Source: Eubacterium ruminantium (lineage in GTDB: Bacteria > Bacillota > Clostridia > Lachnospirales > Lachnospiraceae). Taken from it: 64,000 bases of DNA. Shown here piece by piece: positions 16,201 to 23,826 of this stretch; the stretch's first letter is position 1; every line of letters begins with the position of its first letter. Location: positions 1 through 64,000 of the forward strand of contig FNUU01000005.1 of assembly GCA_900108205.1 (NCBI GenBank). The letters are read 5' to 3'. The position numbers and the translations under genes are program-made. The notes under the pieces are model-generated. The model made no database searches and was not told the DNA's origin. It saw only the letters and a list, made by a program, of their open reading frames with translations.

Positions 16201-19159
16201 CTGTTGCGTTTTCTGACTCAACATGAACTTCACTGTTTATTGTATCTGTTCCGCCGTCCTTTTTGAGAACTACAGTATATATCTTAGGATCTATTGTCCA
16301 TGTACCATTTGCAGGTTTAGCCGTTGGAACTCCTGTTTCCTGTATCTTATATGTTCCATAAACCAGATCTTTATATGGAGAATATCCATCAGCGCCTATT
16401 GTAAATGTACTTTCCCATTCAAACGTCGTACTCCATATCCTGTAAGTTGCTCCTGCCGGTGAAGTACCTGATGCGCCGTTTCCGGTAAGAAGTTTTCTAA
16501 CTCTGATCTTACCCATTTCCATGGAATCGGTATCGGTAAACTTATAATAGTCTTCCGTATGACTTGCTGAAACAGTAATCTGATGTGCCGTGGTATCCAG
16601 TTTGTAACCCGTATTATTGGTTGAGATTTCCTTCCACCAATAGTTGCCATACATGAGACCACCTATTCCATGAACTCCATTTATAGTTGTTCTATATGGT
16701 TCCGAACCATTGTCCGTCGTAGTCTTATTGATAGTTATATCTGTCAGATTCTTGATATAACCTTCTGTTTTGTCACCATTTGCTGTCAGCTTTACAGTTG
16801 CAATCAGCTCTGTACATGAACTATTTCCATAAAGCCCATAAGTAATACCATCAAATGTATACTGAGGGTTATTCTTTGCAAATGTTTCATTATCCGGCTT
16901 CTTAACCATAGTTGCATAAGCATAATGCCAGTTCGTATATGTATACGTAGCTGCGTGGCTGATCGCTTCTGCTTCAGTATTATATGCTGTGACGCTCTTT
17001 GAAGTAGAGTTCGGAGCATAATCTCTTGCATAAACATTTGGCCTGTTTGTGCTGCTCATAACCAGTTCTGCTCTTCCACCTGCCCAGCCACTGCCGGAAT
17101 CAACTCTTCCGTGCCAGTTCTCTGTAACAGAGATATTGGTAGGTGTATTTGAGAACTTACCAAGGTAAAATACACCTACGCCTTCATTGGCTGTTTCCCT
17201 GTAAGACTTCGGTACTGAACTTGCCTGGTTATTCATGTAACCTGACCAGATTCCCTTATATTTTCCGTCAGAGTATTCGCCTTTTATGTTCACATTACTG
17301 TTTGTATCGTTATTACGGAATGAAACATTAAAGGTTACACCATTCATGGCATAGCCACGGGCATCAATCTTCTTGATGGCTATATAGTAATCAAGTGAAT
17401 CCTCTTCTCTCCATGAAATGTAACTCTGATAAGCTCCTGAGTCGCCCGGAACTGTATCTGTTTCAAGTATGATTGCTTTAAAACTTTTATTACTTGGAAT
17501 TGTTGTTGCCTTTCCTGCTGCAACTGCTTCTGAAAGTGTTACGATATCGCCGTCATTGTTATAGACAGTTGCGCCACCACCATAAGAGTTTGTTGCATTA
17601 CGTCCACGCTCGGTCTGAAGGAAGTAACATACAATTGCATGTGCTGCACCATAAGGGAAGTTATGTACAGCATAATATAACACTCTTGTAAGTTCTGCGT
17701 CTGTTGATATTGTCGGATTCGGTACATCAAACTCGAAGTCTGATAAACCTGAGTTACTGTCTGAATCTATACACAGTGCATTGCTTCCATATGGATCATA
17801 TCCACTATCAAACTTATGACCATCACTGTCATAGTAATCATAAGTATGCTGCTGACCATAGCCCGGTAATCCTTTTGCCTTAACGTATGATTCGGTATTG
17901 TGTGATTCAAAATTACCCGGTGCGTTTCTGGCTATTATAAACTCTCCATTATCATATGATACTGTTCCACTTGTCTCATCTTCTGCTGAATAATCAGTTG
18001 TGAAGATAAGAGCCTGTGACTCACCATTATTACTTGCGATGATACCACTCATTCTTGCAGCAGCTTCTGATGTAGAATCTGATACAACATTGTAATCAAC
18101 TGTTGCACCATAGTTTGAATCAGAAAGCTTTGCACCATTTCCATCACATGCACCTACGATAATGGCTGAACTAATTCCACCCGGAATGAAGTATTTAGCG
18201 TTCTTGCCATTGTTACCTGCAGCACCGACAACGATTATGCCCTGTGCTACTGCATCGTTAATTACGTTTGCGATTACATCGCTACCAGATACACTGTAAG
18301 CCGAGATTGAAAGGTTGATGATATCTACCTTACTCTCAATAGCGTACTGGATAGCTGCGTAAACGTCTGAAATCTGACCTTTTCCATCTGAACCCATAGC
18401 TTTTATAGAAAGTATCTTGGCATTTGGATATTCGTCCTTGATGTATTCATACATCCTTGTACCATGTCCGTTATCATCGGAAGCATCTCCTCCGAGGACA
18501 GATACGCTACCAACGAGATCAGATGCATTGATACCTGTATCGATGACAGCTATGGTCCTTGCAGGAACTGTCTCTGGATCCATGTCGTTTAGGTTCGAGA
18601 TTGCATCATCACCATCGTTAAGATTAGTGAGGTCTGCACCCTCTGTTTCCTCATTGTCCTGTACAGAGAACTCTACGTTGGCGTCTACGAAGTCTGCCTT
18701 ACCATAGTAGTAAGTATAGGCATTACGTGTCTCGTCCTCTGTCTCATATCTTGTGAGGTAAATTCCGTTATACTCTGAGATAACTTCTGTATCCCATGTA
18801 AAAATTGACGGATCATCTGTACCTACAAGAAGTTCTCTTGATGAGAAGTCGATTCCTGTAGTATCAACTCTATCTACAGGAGCTGTGAAAGAAGACTTCT
18901 TTGGTTCTTCATTCTCTTCTTCTGTTGTTACCTCTTCGGTGGTAACTTCTTCATTAGCTACTTCCTCAGTAGATACGTCTTCCGTGACTTCTTCAGTCGC
19001 TTCATCATTTGCATCTGAATCATAAGTATCAATTTCTTCAGAGCTTATGACCGTTGCATCCCCTGGCGTTCCATCGTCAGGATTATCCGCACGTACATAG
19101 ACATTGGGGATGATCAGACTGATAGCCAGAAGCATTGCTAGTACTCTTTTTTTCTTCAT
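10214..19159 (-). CDS. Giant surface adhesin: subtilase-like domain, SpaA-like modules, VaFE (T-Q ester) repeats, LPXTG-type anchor
   Basis: 2981 residues. A signal peptide (residues 1-25) is followed by a Thr/Glu-rich stretch and an S8 subtilase-like domain with Asp (AVIDTG, about 205), His (DNGHGT, about 231), oxyanion Asn (GAAGNNG, about 315) and Ser in STSEAAARMSG (about 362). A possible thioester-like module (NALCID, HAIVCYF) follows, then several SpaA/Cna-B-like domains from about 590 to 1690 (for example VKLTKVRYSNGRPLEGVEF). Nine T-Q ester repeats span about 1700-2940, recognisable by VxFE and HxDIxDxxQ. The C-terminus is IPKTGDD, a hydrophobic helix and RKRRQ. No sortase gene is in the window. 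It is likely a long stalk-like wall-anchored adhesin or protease. Confidence 0.88.
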   Translation of the reverse strand: MKKKRVLAMLLAISLIIPNVYVRADNPDDGTPGDATVISSEEIDTYDSDANDEATEEVTEDVSTEEVANEEVTTEEVTTEEENEEPKKSSFTAPVDRVDTTGIDFSSRELLVGTDDPSIFTWDTEVISEYNGIYLTRYETEDETRNAYTYYYGKADFVDANVEFSVQDNEETEGADLTNLNDGDDAISNLNDMDPETVPARTIAVIDTGINASDLVGSVSVLGGDASDDNGHGTRMYEYIKDEYPNAKILSIKAMGSDGKGQISDVYAAIQYAIESKVDIINLSISAYSVSGSDVIANVINDAVAQGIIVVGAAGNNGKNAKYFIPGGISSAIIVGACDGNGAKLSDSNYGATVDYNVVSDSTSEAAARMSGIIASNNGESQALIFTTDYSAEDETSGTVSYDNGEFIIARNAPGNFESHNTESYVKAKGLPGYGQQHTYDYYDSDGHKFDSGYDPYGSNALCIDSDSNSGLSDFEFDVPNPTISTDAELTRVLYYAVHNFPYGAAHAIVCYFLQTERGRNATNSYGGGATVYNNDGDIVTLSEAVAAGKATTIPSNKSFKAIILETDTVPGDSGAYQSYISWREEDSLDYYIAIKKIDARGYAMNGVTFNVSFRNNDTNSNVNIKGEYSDGKYKGIWSGYMNNQASSVPKSYRETANEGVGVFYLGKFSNTPTNISVTENWHGRVDSGSGWAGGRAELVMSSTNRPNVYARDYAPNSTSKSVTAYNTEAEAISHAATYTYTNWHYAYATMVKKPDNETFAKNNPQYTFDGITYGLYGNSSCTELIATVKLTANGDKTEGYIKNLTDITINKTTTDNGSEPYRTTINGVHGIGGLMYGNYWWKEISTNNTGYKLDTTAHQITVSASHTEDYYKFTDTDSMEMGKIRVRKLLTGNGASGTSPAGATYRIWSTTFEWESTFTIGADGYSPYKDLVYGTYKIQETGVPTAKPANGTWTIDPKIYTVVLKKDGGTDTINSEVHVESENATVESTDKAVLNYYVAVKKVDNNNKPMNGITFDITINGIKHTKALITGQYYNGTSYSTTDVPNGVAIYFLGSYEETPPSVSITENWTETWNKQRFYHDSTTKSTAAGTLTLYNTKADAQSHAASFLYKNYSYGFATMHKDPAITTNLSLEGIQYQLKRYRNGNGTVVDQLVATVTLNASGKISNVVLSDMNCWTETLNGEICIGGLTYGDQSGTNNYYWVESQSNTNYYPNTTKHYITVNQANATKPGTDESKYPSVYTFTPASVTGTDSPRTYLYLTKASSNPDCTNGNPNYSLEGATYKLYKSRAEAETALTSKNYGTALATFNVKANGTSVVNGTTTVNLDVSKWMDKNTATGLFRNTEFFIIESDSGKNYLKSKDVTRVLVTTANTSDNLAHAEMTDKPVNDPFQITLIKTDLITGSNVLPDGKTLEGAEFKVDFYAADIETVLANANGDIVGYLKNHYIPDEDYSFDVTVSKDDEGIYFANLRRNTPFPLGFLVITETQPPTDYTDADSEQYIVDTVNNTTIDVTGKLAFVTYRQFSDDQTSFTEKTYYPNNATTLAELTSATGTRHGVDITNGPGVTSNYIIKVGNQPIRGDVKLTKVRYSNGRPLEGVEFVIKNIDTGEEHSIFTDAQGNATTVGNEDAWFSKSTDGNKPISYTAGYGALPTGRYTITEKRSAANEKYQLLASEPFVIDSESTILIAASDNKLYNIEMPYITTTAMDEATLSKSLAQGETGTIVDTIKYYHLRANSKFYLVGTLMVRYPDGTYEAYQKDGEPYTVTSSAINTPAAWTKSEFEIDGEYVMEFPDVDPAGYEGCSFVVFQKLYYNVVPTDDANAAQYKEYAGTDEKIFPVLHEDIEEEGQTVRPVDIHTNAWDGITKDNISKPEGTVTIVDRVSYTGLTKDEEYTISGTLHVTGYTWKDAEGNELKTVDTDDLLLDGEGQPVTAETTFIAESKDGFVDLEFTIDASLLAGESVVAFEELIYKDKVLALHADIKDEDQTVHFGNIHTTLYRGGTEEWAEDFDEDDITKFTTVDESSKEIMAAEDAVVVDRIKYHNLLANRHYIIKGVLMDKETKEPFVDADGNTVEVTYEFDTPTVDAVEDTDTPNSVKYICADGTELDMSADYADYLVDGFAEVEFPKFNGTGMDGKTLVAYEEIYIVHTDETTGEEVESLVSEHKDIDDNDQTVRFPEIHTNADVEETNTKMVPIDGSVTINDTVTFTNLIIGKEYKLTAELVVKNDETGTYEDGDALLDKDGKPITAEITFVPEDTDGEVVVPITFDGYLMPEVEIVCFETLSNDKGLDIAVHNDIEDEDQTTGVVKVRTTAKTEGTDGQDTLATEETVIIDTVSFERLEPDFTYKVCGTLMQVSTGKELLDAEGNPITAETTFVPEDSEGTVDVIFPAFDATELALEGDSIVVFEKIYLIKTTEGTGEETEEGKDTEEEEILIGQHEDIEDEGQTIYIPEIHTTASDSETGDHVGTVSKETTIIDKVEYSNLLVGTEYSVQGKMYVVETGKPLLVDGKEVTAEKTFVAEKADGYVELEFTFDASALEGKTTVVFENIYRDKLHIATHESLDDKDQQIDFPKVRTKAEDSVTKENIGEAGKQTTIIDTVSFWNLEIGKEYKLEGTLMLQGTNEKLLINGKPVTAEKTFVAETKDGTIKLEFTFDSSALEGETIIVFENLLHNNKLVCCHTDISDESQSEHHPGVKTTAKDKATDDHVGKAAKKVTIVDTVEYRNLIVGKDEDGKAKSYTVKGKLMDKDTGKVFLVNGKPVTAEKTFIPTEPNGTIDLEFTFDGSALEGKAVVVFEEIYRKGIRIGFHADLEDRNQTVFYPSIKTHVEDRTKTVQKVTNVTVYDDVMFSKICPNKRYMLEGVLMDKATGKSIMVDGQPVRVTQIFTAEAEDGMITMEFNFDATGINGNDVTVFEYLYLVTADEKNPYILVAQHADINDKDQSFMINPIPKTGDDTPIKAIFVLMLMSGLSLAFIIWRKRRQ

Positions 19160-19197
19160 TCGTTTTTCTTCCTCCTACTATTATTTTTTCTCTATAT

Positions 19198-19250
19198 CAA
19201 AAAAAGGACCACTTCTTCGAAATGATCTAAAGAAATGGCCCTTTTTATAG
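19198..19250 (-). terminator. Intrinsic terminator between the zinc-ribbon gene and the adhesin gene
   Basis: On the minus strand AAAAAGGGCCATTTCTT pairs imperfectly with AAGAAGTGGTCCTTTTT, followed by T residues. It lies 14 nt after the stop of the Thr-rich gene and shortly before the adhesin start, so the adhesin is probably transcribed from its own or a read-through promoter. Confidence 0.65.
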
Positions 19251-19264
19251 GTTTCCTTATTCAG

Positions 19265-20302
19265 TTATTTCTTCTCACCACACTCAGAGCAATACTGGTA
19301 GTCCTTAACCTCTACTGTCTCATCCCATGCAGGTTCATCTATTATTGTATCGTAATCTATTATTTCCGGTTCATGCTCTATTGTATCTATAATGACATCC
19401 TGCTCACTTGATGACCCATGACAACTCTGTTTTTTTACATGCTCGTCATATTCTTCAGGCGAATCGTACAACTTTCCACAACTACTGCAGTGATACTTTT
19501 TAGCATATATATACTCTGTCCAACCTTGACCATACACAGGCTCTTCATGTGTTACAGCGTCATGATGTATGATCTCCGTATGAGTCTTCCATATCCATGT
19601 ATGCATATGTGATGCTTCCGTAGTGCCTTCTGTTGTCGATTCTGTTGTTGCCTCCGTCGTCTTCTCAGTAGTCTTTTCTGTGGTGGACTCAGTCGTAGAC
19701 TCCGTTGTTGCTCTTGTTGTCTTTTCGGTTGTTGATTCCGTGGTGCGCTCTGTTGTAGATTCCGTTGTGGTCTTTGTTGTCTTTTCCGTTGTAGGCTCAG
19801 TGGTTCTCTGGGTTGTTGTCTCTGTCGTAACCCTTGTCGTAGACCTTGTAGTTTTCTCAGTTGTTGACTCCGTCGTATACCTCGTTGTGGCTCTCGTGGT
19901 TCTTTCAGTAGTTGACTCCGATGCAGCTTTGGTTGTTTGCTCGGTAGGCTTCTTCTCTGTGGTCGAGCCTGCTGTACTGCTGGTTGTGGATTCAGTCGTT
20001 ATTTTTCCTGTTTCAGAACCCACTGAGCTGTTTGTATTTGACTCTGTTGTGGTCTTACCGGTTGTAGGCTCTGTTGCATCATCTGTAGAATTGCCGGTAG
20101 TAGACACTGCGGATGCATCATCTTTTGAATACTCCTTTGTGTCTGCTACAGTGAGTTCATGTCTCTCCCGACTCTCTGAACCTTTACTTTCTGACTTGCT
20201 GTTACCTGATATGATAAGTACCATCACGATGGCTACACAGATTACTCCGGATGTTATGATGGCTGTTAGCTTTTTTATCTTTCCATTATCTTTCTTATTC
20301 AT
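19265..20302 (-). CDS. Membrane-anchored Thr-rich stalk protein with C2H2-like and zinc-ribbon motifs
   Basis: 345 residues. An N-terminal membrane helix (about 10-30) leads to a long low-complexity Thr/Glu/Ser stalk (TTESTTEKTT repeats, about 75-230), then a C-terminal Cys/His domain: HHDAVTHEEPVYG, YHCSSCGKLYDSPEEYDEH (C2H2-like), DEPAWDETV and CSECGEKK. It is a longer paralogue of the protein at 8729-9550, sharing the HHDA and AWDE signatures. ATG at 20302 is preferred because AGGTG lies 6 nt upstream; a GTG/ATG pair just upstream is less well placed. A wall-spanning, metal-binding display protein is suggested; the role is unknown. Confidence 0.7.
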   Translation of the reverse strand: MNKKDNGKIKKLTAIITSGVICVAIVMVLIISGNSKSESKGSESRERHELTVADTKEYSKDDASAVSTTGNSTDDATEPTTGKTTTESNTNSSVGSETGKITTESTTSSTAGSTTEKKPTEQTTKAASESTTERTTRATTRYTTESTTEKTTRSTTRVTTETTTQRTTEPTTEKTTKTTTESTTERTTESTTEKTTRATTESTTESTTEKTTEKTTEATTESTTEGTTEASHMHTWIWKTHTEIIHHDAVTHEEPVYGQGWTEYIYAKKYHCSSCGKLYDSPEEYDEHVKKQSCHGSSSEQDVIIDTIEHEPEIIDYDTIIDEPAWDETVEVKDYQYCSECGEKK

Positions 20303-20377
20303 AATCATCACCTGCCTTCATATCCCAAAAATGTCTTAATTACGTGAATTTCACCCTCGACTGTTTGTCAAGTTCGC

Positions 20378-20932
20378 TCAAATCTCAAGTCCAGTATACT
20401 GATTGATCAGGTTGTTAAATGTTATATCATTCTTTGGCATCTCCCTGCTCTCAGCAAAAGAATAATAGGTTTCTGCATTTCCGACTATCAAGTGATCCAT
20501 GAGTTCAATCCCCATCAGCCCATACACTGCAGCCATCCTCTTGGTGATGTAGATATCCTGCTCCGATGGTTCAACATTACCTGATGGATGATTGTGTATC
20601 ATAACTATCCCAATTGCATTGCTTAGTATGGAAGCTTTTAACATCTCCCTCGGATTGACTATGGTTCTGTCCAATGATCCCATGGAACATATATGCACAT
20701 TAATTGGTGTCATATTTGCATCCACATTTACTATTCCCATAACTTCTCTGTCGTAGAACCTCAGCACCTCACCAAATACATCAATGGCAGCCTTCGGTGT
20801 TGTGATCGGAGTCTTGCTGTAATACACCTTATCCTTTACCTGCCTGATTGCCACTTGCTCTATATAAAACGGAGCCTCATCCAAAATATCATCTACTTCA
20901 TTCATACCGCCTCCACTCATCTGATGCAGCAT
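20378..20932 (-). CDS. radC: RadC-type JAB-domain protein
   Basis: 184 residues. The C-terminal two-thirds is the JAB/MPN metalloprotein core of RadC proteins with the metal-binding motif IHNHPSGNVEPSEQD (HxH plus downstream Asp) and the catalytic-type Glu in the first strand region (VFGEVLRF). The HhH DNA-binding region of chromosomal RadC is absent or much reduced, as in mobile-element versions. The ATG at 20932 overlaps the stop of a small upstream frame (TGATG); an internal ATG at codon 10 behind GGAGG is an alternative start. The symbol denotes family only. Confidence 0.82.
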   Translation of the reverse strand: MLHQMSGGGMNEVDDILDEAPFYIEQVAIRQVKDKVYYSKTPITTPKAAIDVFGEVLRFYDREVMGIVNVDANMTPINVHICSMGSLDRTIVNPREMLKASILSNAIGIVMIHNHPSGNVEPSEQDIYITKRMAAVYGLMGIELMDHLIVGNAETYYSFAESREMPKNDITFNNLINQYTGLEI

Positions 20933-21066
20933 CAGATGTCTTCATCTTCTGATTCCGTGTAAGGAACATCACTCAGCTTATTTAATTCTATGGTGAATTC
21001 AAAATCTTCTTCATCTTTTACTTCATCTAGTTTTCTCTTAAGTACTTCCCTAATATCTTCTTCCAT
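20932..21066 (-). CDS. Possible 44-residue acidic protein upstream of radC
   Basis: The frame beginning ATG at 21066 encodes a 44-residue, strongly acidic peptide (begins MEEDIREVLKRKLDEV, ends SEDEDI). Its TGA stop overlaps the RadC start as TGATG, the usual sign of translational coupling. AGGAG lies 13 nt before the ATG, rather far, and the same frame is open for about 22 more codons upstream without a standard start. No family is recognised. It fills the otherwise empty space between the DUF5688 and radC genes. Confidence 0.4.
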   Translation of the reverse strand: MEEDIREVLKRKLDEVKDEEDFEFTIELNKLSDVPYTESEDEDI

Positions 21067-21145
21067 ACGCTGTTCTACGCTCCTCAGATAATCTTTCCCA
21101 TTCCCCGGGACATCACATCCCGGGGGTATCTTTAAAAAGCTGCTT

Positions 21146-22048
21146 CTACATTTCTGCGTATCTCTCTATCCCAGCCTCAGCAGAATATGTTTTTATATTT
21201 TCTTTATCACATTCGTAAATGTTATAACTGAGAACCTCTTCTTCCCTCATTGTTGAATTAACCGACCTTACCAGGTCAAAGAGCATTTCTCTGTCAGGCG
21301 CCATATCCTGTTTAATGATTATCAGCTCATTTACCGATGAAGGGAGTATCATAAACCTGTCAGTGCCTGTTTTCGTCTCAACCATCTCAAAGAAATTCCT
21401 GCAAGCCAGAGGTGAAATACCTTTCATTTCACCATCCATGGCAACGAACATGCACTCATCTGTTTCTTCCGTGTCAAACATCATTCCGATGATCTCGCTC
21501 ATTCTTTTGATCGTTATATGACTGTTCTCAGAATTCTCTGTGGCCGCCTCAAATAGTTCCTCTTTGCTTAACCCGGCCACTTTCAGCATGTCATCATGTA
21601 CTACAACGGATCCGGTATTTCCAATAGAATCAAGATTCAGCTGCAAATACGGAACAAGAGCGATATCATCCATTCCATCAATCATCTTAACCGGAACGTT
21701 CTCAAGGTAGCTTCGGTTGTTCTCTGTATTTCTCATCTTAAATACGACATTCTCGAGGATACTTTCCTTTGACAGAATCTTCTTTGGATCAAGTGCCTGC
21801 GGCCTCTCTCCTGAAATCTGAAGTACATAATCTCTTATCTCTCCTAATGTCTCACCATGCATGTAATTTCTGAAAAGGTCATCTACATAAACTGTCGGAG
21901 AAAATGCCGAATCCTCCAATCTGATAACAATCCCGGTCTTACTGACATCATTATTCTTTGTTGTGGATATGATATCCATGGAACAGTTCTTTGGGAGGGT
22001 GTTCCTCAATTCCTCAATAAGCGCTTCCTGAAAATCTTCTTTATTCAT
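21146..22048 (-). CDS. DUF5688-family protein
   Basis: 300 residues beginning MNKEDFQEALIEELRNTLP. The pattern (GIVIRLEDSAFSPTVYVDDLFRNY, VPYLQLN, EEVLSYNIYECD) matches DUF5688, a family I associate with integrative elements and plasmids of Lachnospiraceae and relatives. No catalytic motif is evident and the function is unknown. It overlaps the small upstream gene by 8 bp and belongs to the SSB-led part of the element operon. Confidence 0.7.
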   Translation of the reverse strand: MNKEDFQEALIEELRNTLPKNCSMDIISTTKNNDVSKTGIVIRLEDSAFSPTVYVDDLFRNYMHGETLGEIRDYVLQISGERPQALDPKKILSKESILENVVFKMRNTENNRSYLENVPVKMIDGMDDIALVPYLQLNLDSIGNTGSVVVHDDMLKVAGLSKEELFEAATENSENSHITIKRMSEIIGMMFDTEETDECMFVAMDGEMKGISPLACRNFFEMVETKTGTDRFMILPSSVNELIIIKQDMAPDREMLFDLVRSVNSTMREEEVLSYNIYECDKENIKTYSAEAGIERYAEM

Positions 22049-22172
22049 CCTTAGAGCCCTCCTCTTTTTCTTTCACTGCCTTTGATATCTTTCCAAAATA
22101 CTCTTTCAGGCGATCCTTCGGATCATCCTTTTCTTCAGTTTCTATTGTGATATTTTCTAATCTATAATCCAT
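22041..22172 (-). CDS. Small charged protein between ssb and the DUF5688 gene
   Basis: 43 residues (begins MDYRLENITIETEEK, ends KEKEEGSKDE). The ATG at 22172 has AAAGGAG 7 nt upstream, a strong site; the longer in-frame extension overlaps ssb and looks unlike protein. The stop overlaps the DUF5688 start by 8 bp. It is highly charged with a likely helix; no family recognised. Confidence 0.55.
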   Translation of the reverse strand: MDYRLENITIETEEKDDPKDRLKEYFGKISKAVKEKEEGSKDE

Positions 22173-22191
22173 ATATAGCTCCTTTCCTCTA

Positions 22192-22701
22192 CTACATCTC
22201 CATCCCGAACTCCATGAAGTTTTGCTCCGGTTCCTGCTCTGAGCCATCTTCCGGATAGAATGTCATTCCCATCTCTTCCGGTGTATACGGCTGTGGCAGG
22301 TCTTCTGCGACTGAATTTTTACTCTCCTTCGATGCATCAGCTTCTGCTTTTTGCTCTTGTACAGACTTTCTCTCTGTGAACTCCTGTCTGTCCACCTGAA
22401 CATCCAGAAAGAATACCTTTTGGCCTTCCTTGTTTGTGTAACTTCCTGAATTAAGTTTTCCCTCTATAGCAAGCGCCATACCCTTTCTAAACTCCTTTTC
22501 AGCAACCTCTGCATTCTTTCCGAATGTCACGCATGGAATAAAATCAGCAGTTTGTGAATTGTCTTTGTTTTTGTTATTAAACGGTCTGTTGACCGCCAGA
22601 GTGTATCTGGCTATGCACATTCTCTCTTGACTATCTTTAGGTTCAACCCATTTGATCACGGGATCCCTGGCAAGTCTTCCCCACAAATTTACTCTGTTCA
22701 T
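22192..22701 (-). CDS. ssb: Single-stranded DNA-binding protein
   Basis: 169 residues. The OB-fold region shows the SSB signatures MNRVNLWGRLARDPVIKW, ARYTLAVNRP, DFIPCVTFGKNAEVAEKEF and VQVDRQEF (about residues 1-110). The Gln/Glu-rich C-terminal tail ends in EFGMEM rather than the usual acidic DDDIPF-like tip, so interaction with host SSB partners may differ. AGGAGG precedes the ATG. As an element-encoded SSB it would protect single-stranded DNA during transfer or replication. Confidence 0.9.
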   Translation of the reverse strand: MNRVNLWGRLARDPVIKWVEPKDSQERMCIARYTLAVNRPFNNKNKDNSQTADFIPCVTFGKNAEVAEKEFRKGMALAIEGKLNSGSYTNKEGQKVFFLDVQVDRQEFTERKSVQEQKAEADASKESKNSVAEDLPQPYTPEEMGMTFYPEDGSEQEPEQNFMEFGMEM

Positions 22702-22839
22702 ATGATTCCTCCTGTCTTTTTATTTCAGACCCGGTATGCCGGAACAACCGGCTTATCTACAGATCTGATAACTCTCGGTTATTCCGTCACTTTGAATCAA
22801 TATTCTCTTTTCTTATCCCTTCTTTCTACCTTTAACCTT

Positions 22840-23775
22840 CTATATATACTCCTCCCCAGAGTAATACGCCTGCTCACTGTTCTCTGCAGCCTGTCTGTTT
22901 CTACTTCTCTCTTCAGCCTCTTCAAGAAGTTTAAGAGCAGTTATGATCCTCATTTCCTTTGCCATCTTGCTTTCAAATCTTTTCAGCATCTGTAAAATAT
23001 CCGGACTGGTAATTATCATCTTCTCAACTTCTGGTTTCTGATTTGGCTTGCCTTCGTCAAGGATCCTTCTCAACGCCTCTGTATTCAGTGCACCTTCCGA
23101 ATCCATCTTTCTGAAACGTATCGTCTGAGCATGAGATGGTGTAACATCATTCTGTTCATAGTAATCGTAAACCTCCTGTTGCAGATTCTTCGGAAGATAC
23201 GATAGTTCAACTGCCGGACGGAGCCCCATTCTTTTATCATCAACAAGATCCACAAGACTCTTTTCAAGGTCATTTAGTCTGATATATCGACGGATCTGTT
23301 CACGAGAATCCTCACTCATTTCAGCAAGTTCATCAATTGATCTCTCCCCTGACTTATACTCCACTGGAGTAGAAGTTAATTCTGAGCGGAATCCTTGATG
23401 ATTCATTGCATCAAGCATAACTTTATATGCAACTCCCTTTTCGGAAGGTGGAATACTTGTACGATGAACGAGGTTGGAATCAATCATAAGTATTTCAGCC
23501 TGCTCAGCATTCACAGCTTTGAAAATTATTGGCACTTGTGTCATTTCCAATTTCTCAGCTATATGCAATCTTCTATGGCCATCTATTATCTCCATCCTTT
23601 CATATTCGCTCCAGAATACAAATATAGGTGTATTTATTCCGTTCTTCCTTATGGATTCCTCCAGCTTTTTCATGTCTTCATCTTCCCTTACATGAAATAT
23701 AACCTTTCTAAATGGCTGAAGCTCCGCAGGACTTACATAATAGATTGTATTGTAATATGCATCCATCTCGGACAC
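22840..23775 (-). CDS. ParB-like nuclease/partition protein, second paralogue
   Basis: 311 residues. A ParB/Spo0J N-terminal domain (IDGHRRLHIAEKLEMTQVPIIF, then NLVHRTSIPPSEKG) is followed by a helix-turn-helix region (SIDELAEMSEDSREQIRRYIRL) and a C-terminal helical part. The likely start is GTG at 23775, eight bases after AAGGAGG; the ATG at 23781 is too near and the next ATG too far. A palindromic site lies 22 nt upstream. It is distinct from the parA-linked ParB, so it may be a transcription regulator or second centromere binder. Confidence 0.8.
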   Translation of the reverse strand: MSEMDAYYNTIYYVSPAELQPFRKVIFHVREDEDMKKLEESIRKNGINTPIFVFWSEYERMEIIDGHRRLHIAEKLEMTQVPIIFKAVNAEQAEILMIDSNLVHRTSIPPSEKGVAYKVMLDAMNHQGFRSELTSTPVEYKSGERSIDELAEMSEDSREQIRRYIRLNDLEKSLVDLVDDKRMGLRPAVELSYLPKNLQQEVYDYYEQNDVTPSHAQTIRFRKMDSEGALNTEALRRILDEGKPNQKPEVEKMIITSPDILQMLKRFESKMAKEMRIITALKLLEEAEERSRNRQAAENSEQAYYSGEEYI

Positions 23776-23796
23776 CCGCATCACCTCCTTACTCCA

Positions 23797-23825
23797 AAAC
23801 TTTTGGACAATTTGTCCAAAGGTTT
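23797..23825. promoter_or_regulatory. Palindrome, copy 2 (candidate parS or operator)
   Basis: Same 29-bp sequence as the copy at 7277 with one substitution in the right arm (TTGTCCAAAGGTTT), including the CCAAAACTTTTGG flank. It fills the space between the zinc-ribbon gene stop and the second parB-like gene. Confidence 0.65.
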
Positions 23826-23826
23826 A

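Noticed and set aside
10235..19159. Many other frames of 60-120 codons within the adhesin gene
   Set aside because: They are on the opposite strand or in other frames of a long, well-supported gene and show no independent signals.
19623..20339. 238-codon plus-strand Val/Ser-rich open frame
   Set aside because: It is the mirror of the Thr-rich stalk coding repeats on the minus strand; its composition is a by-product of ACN codon repeats.
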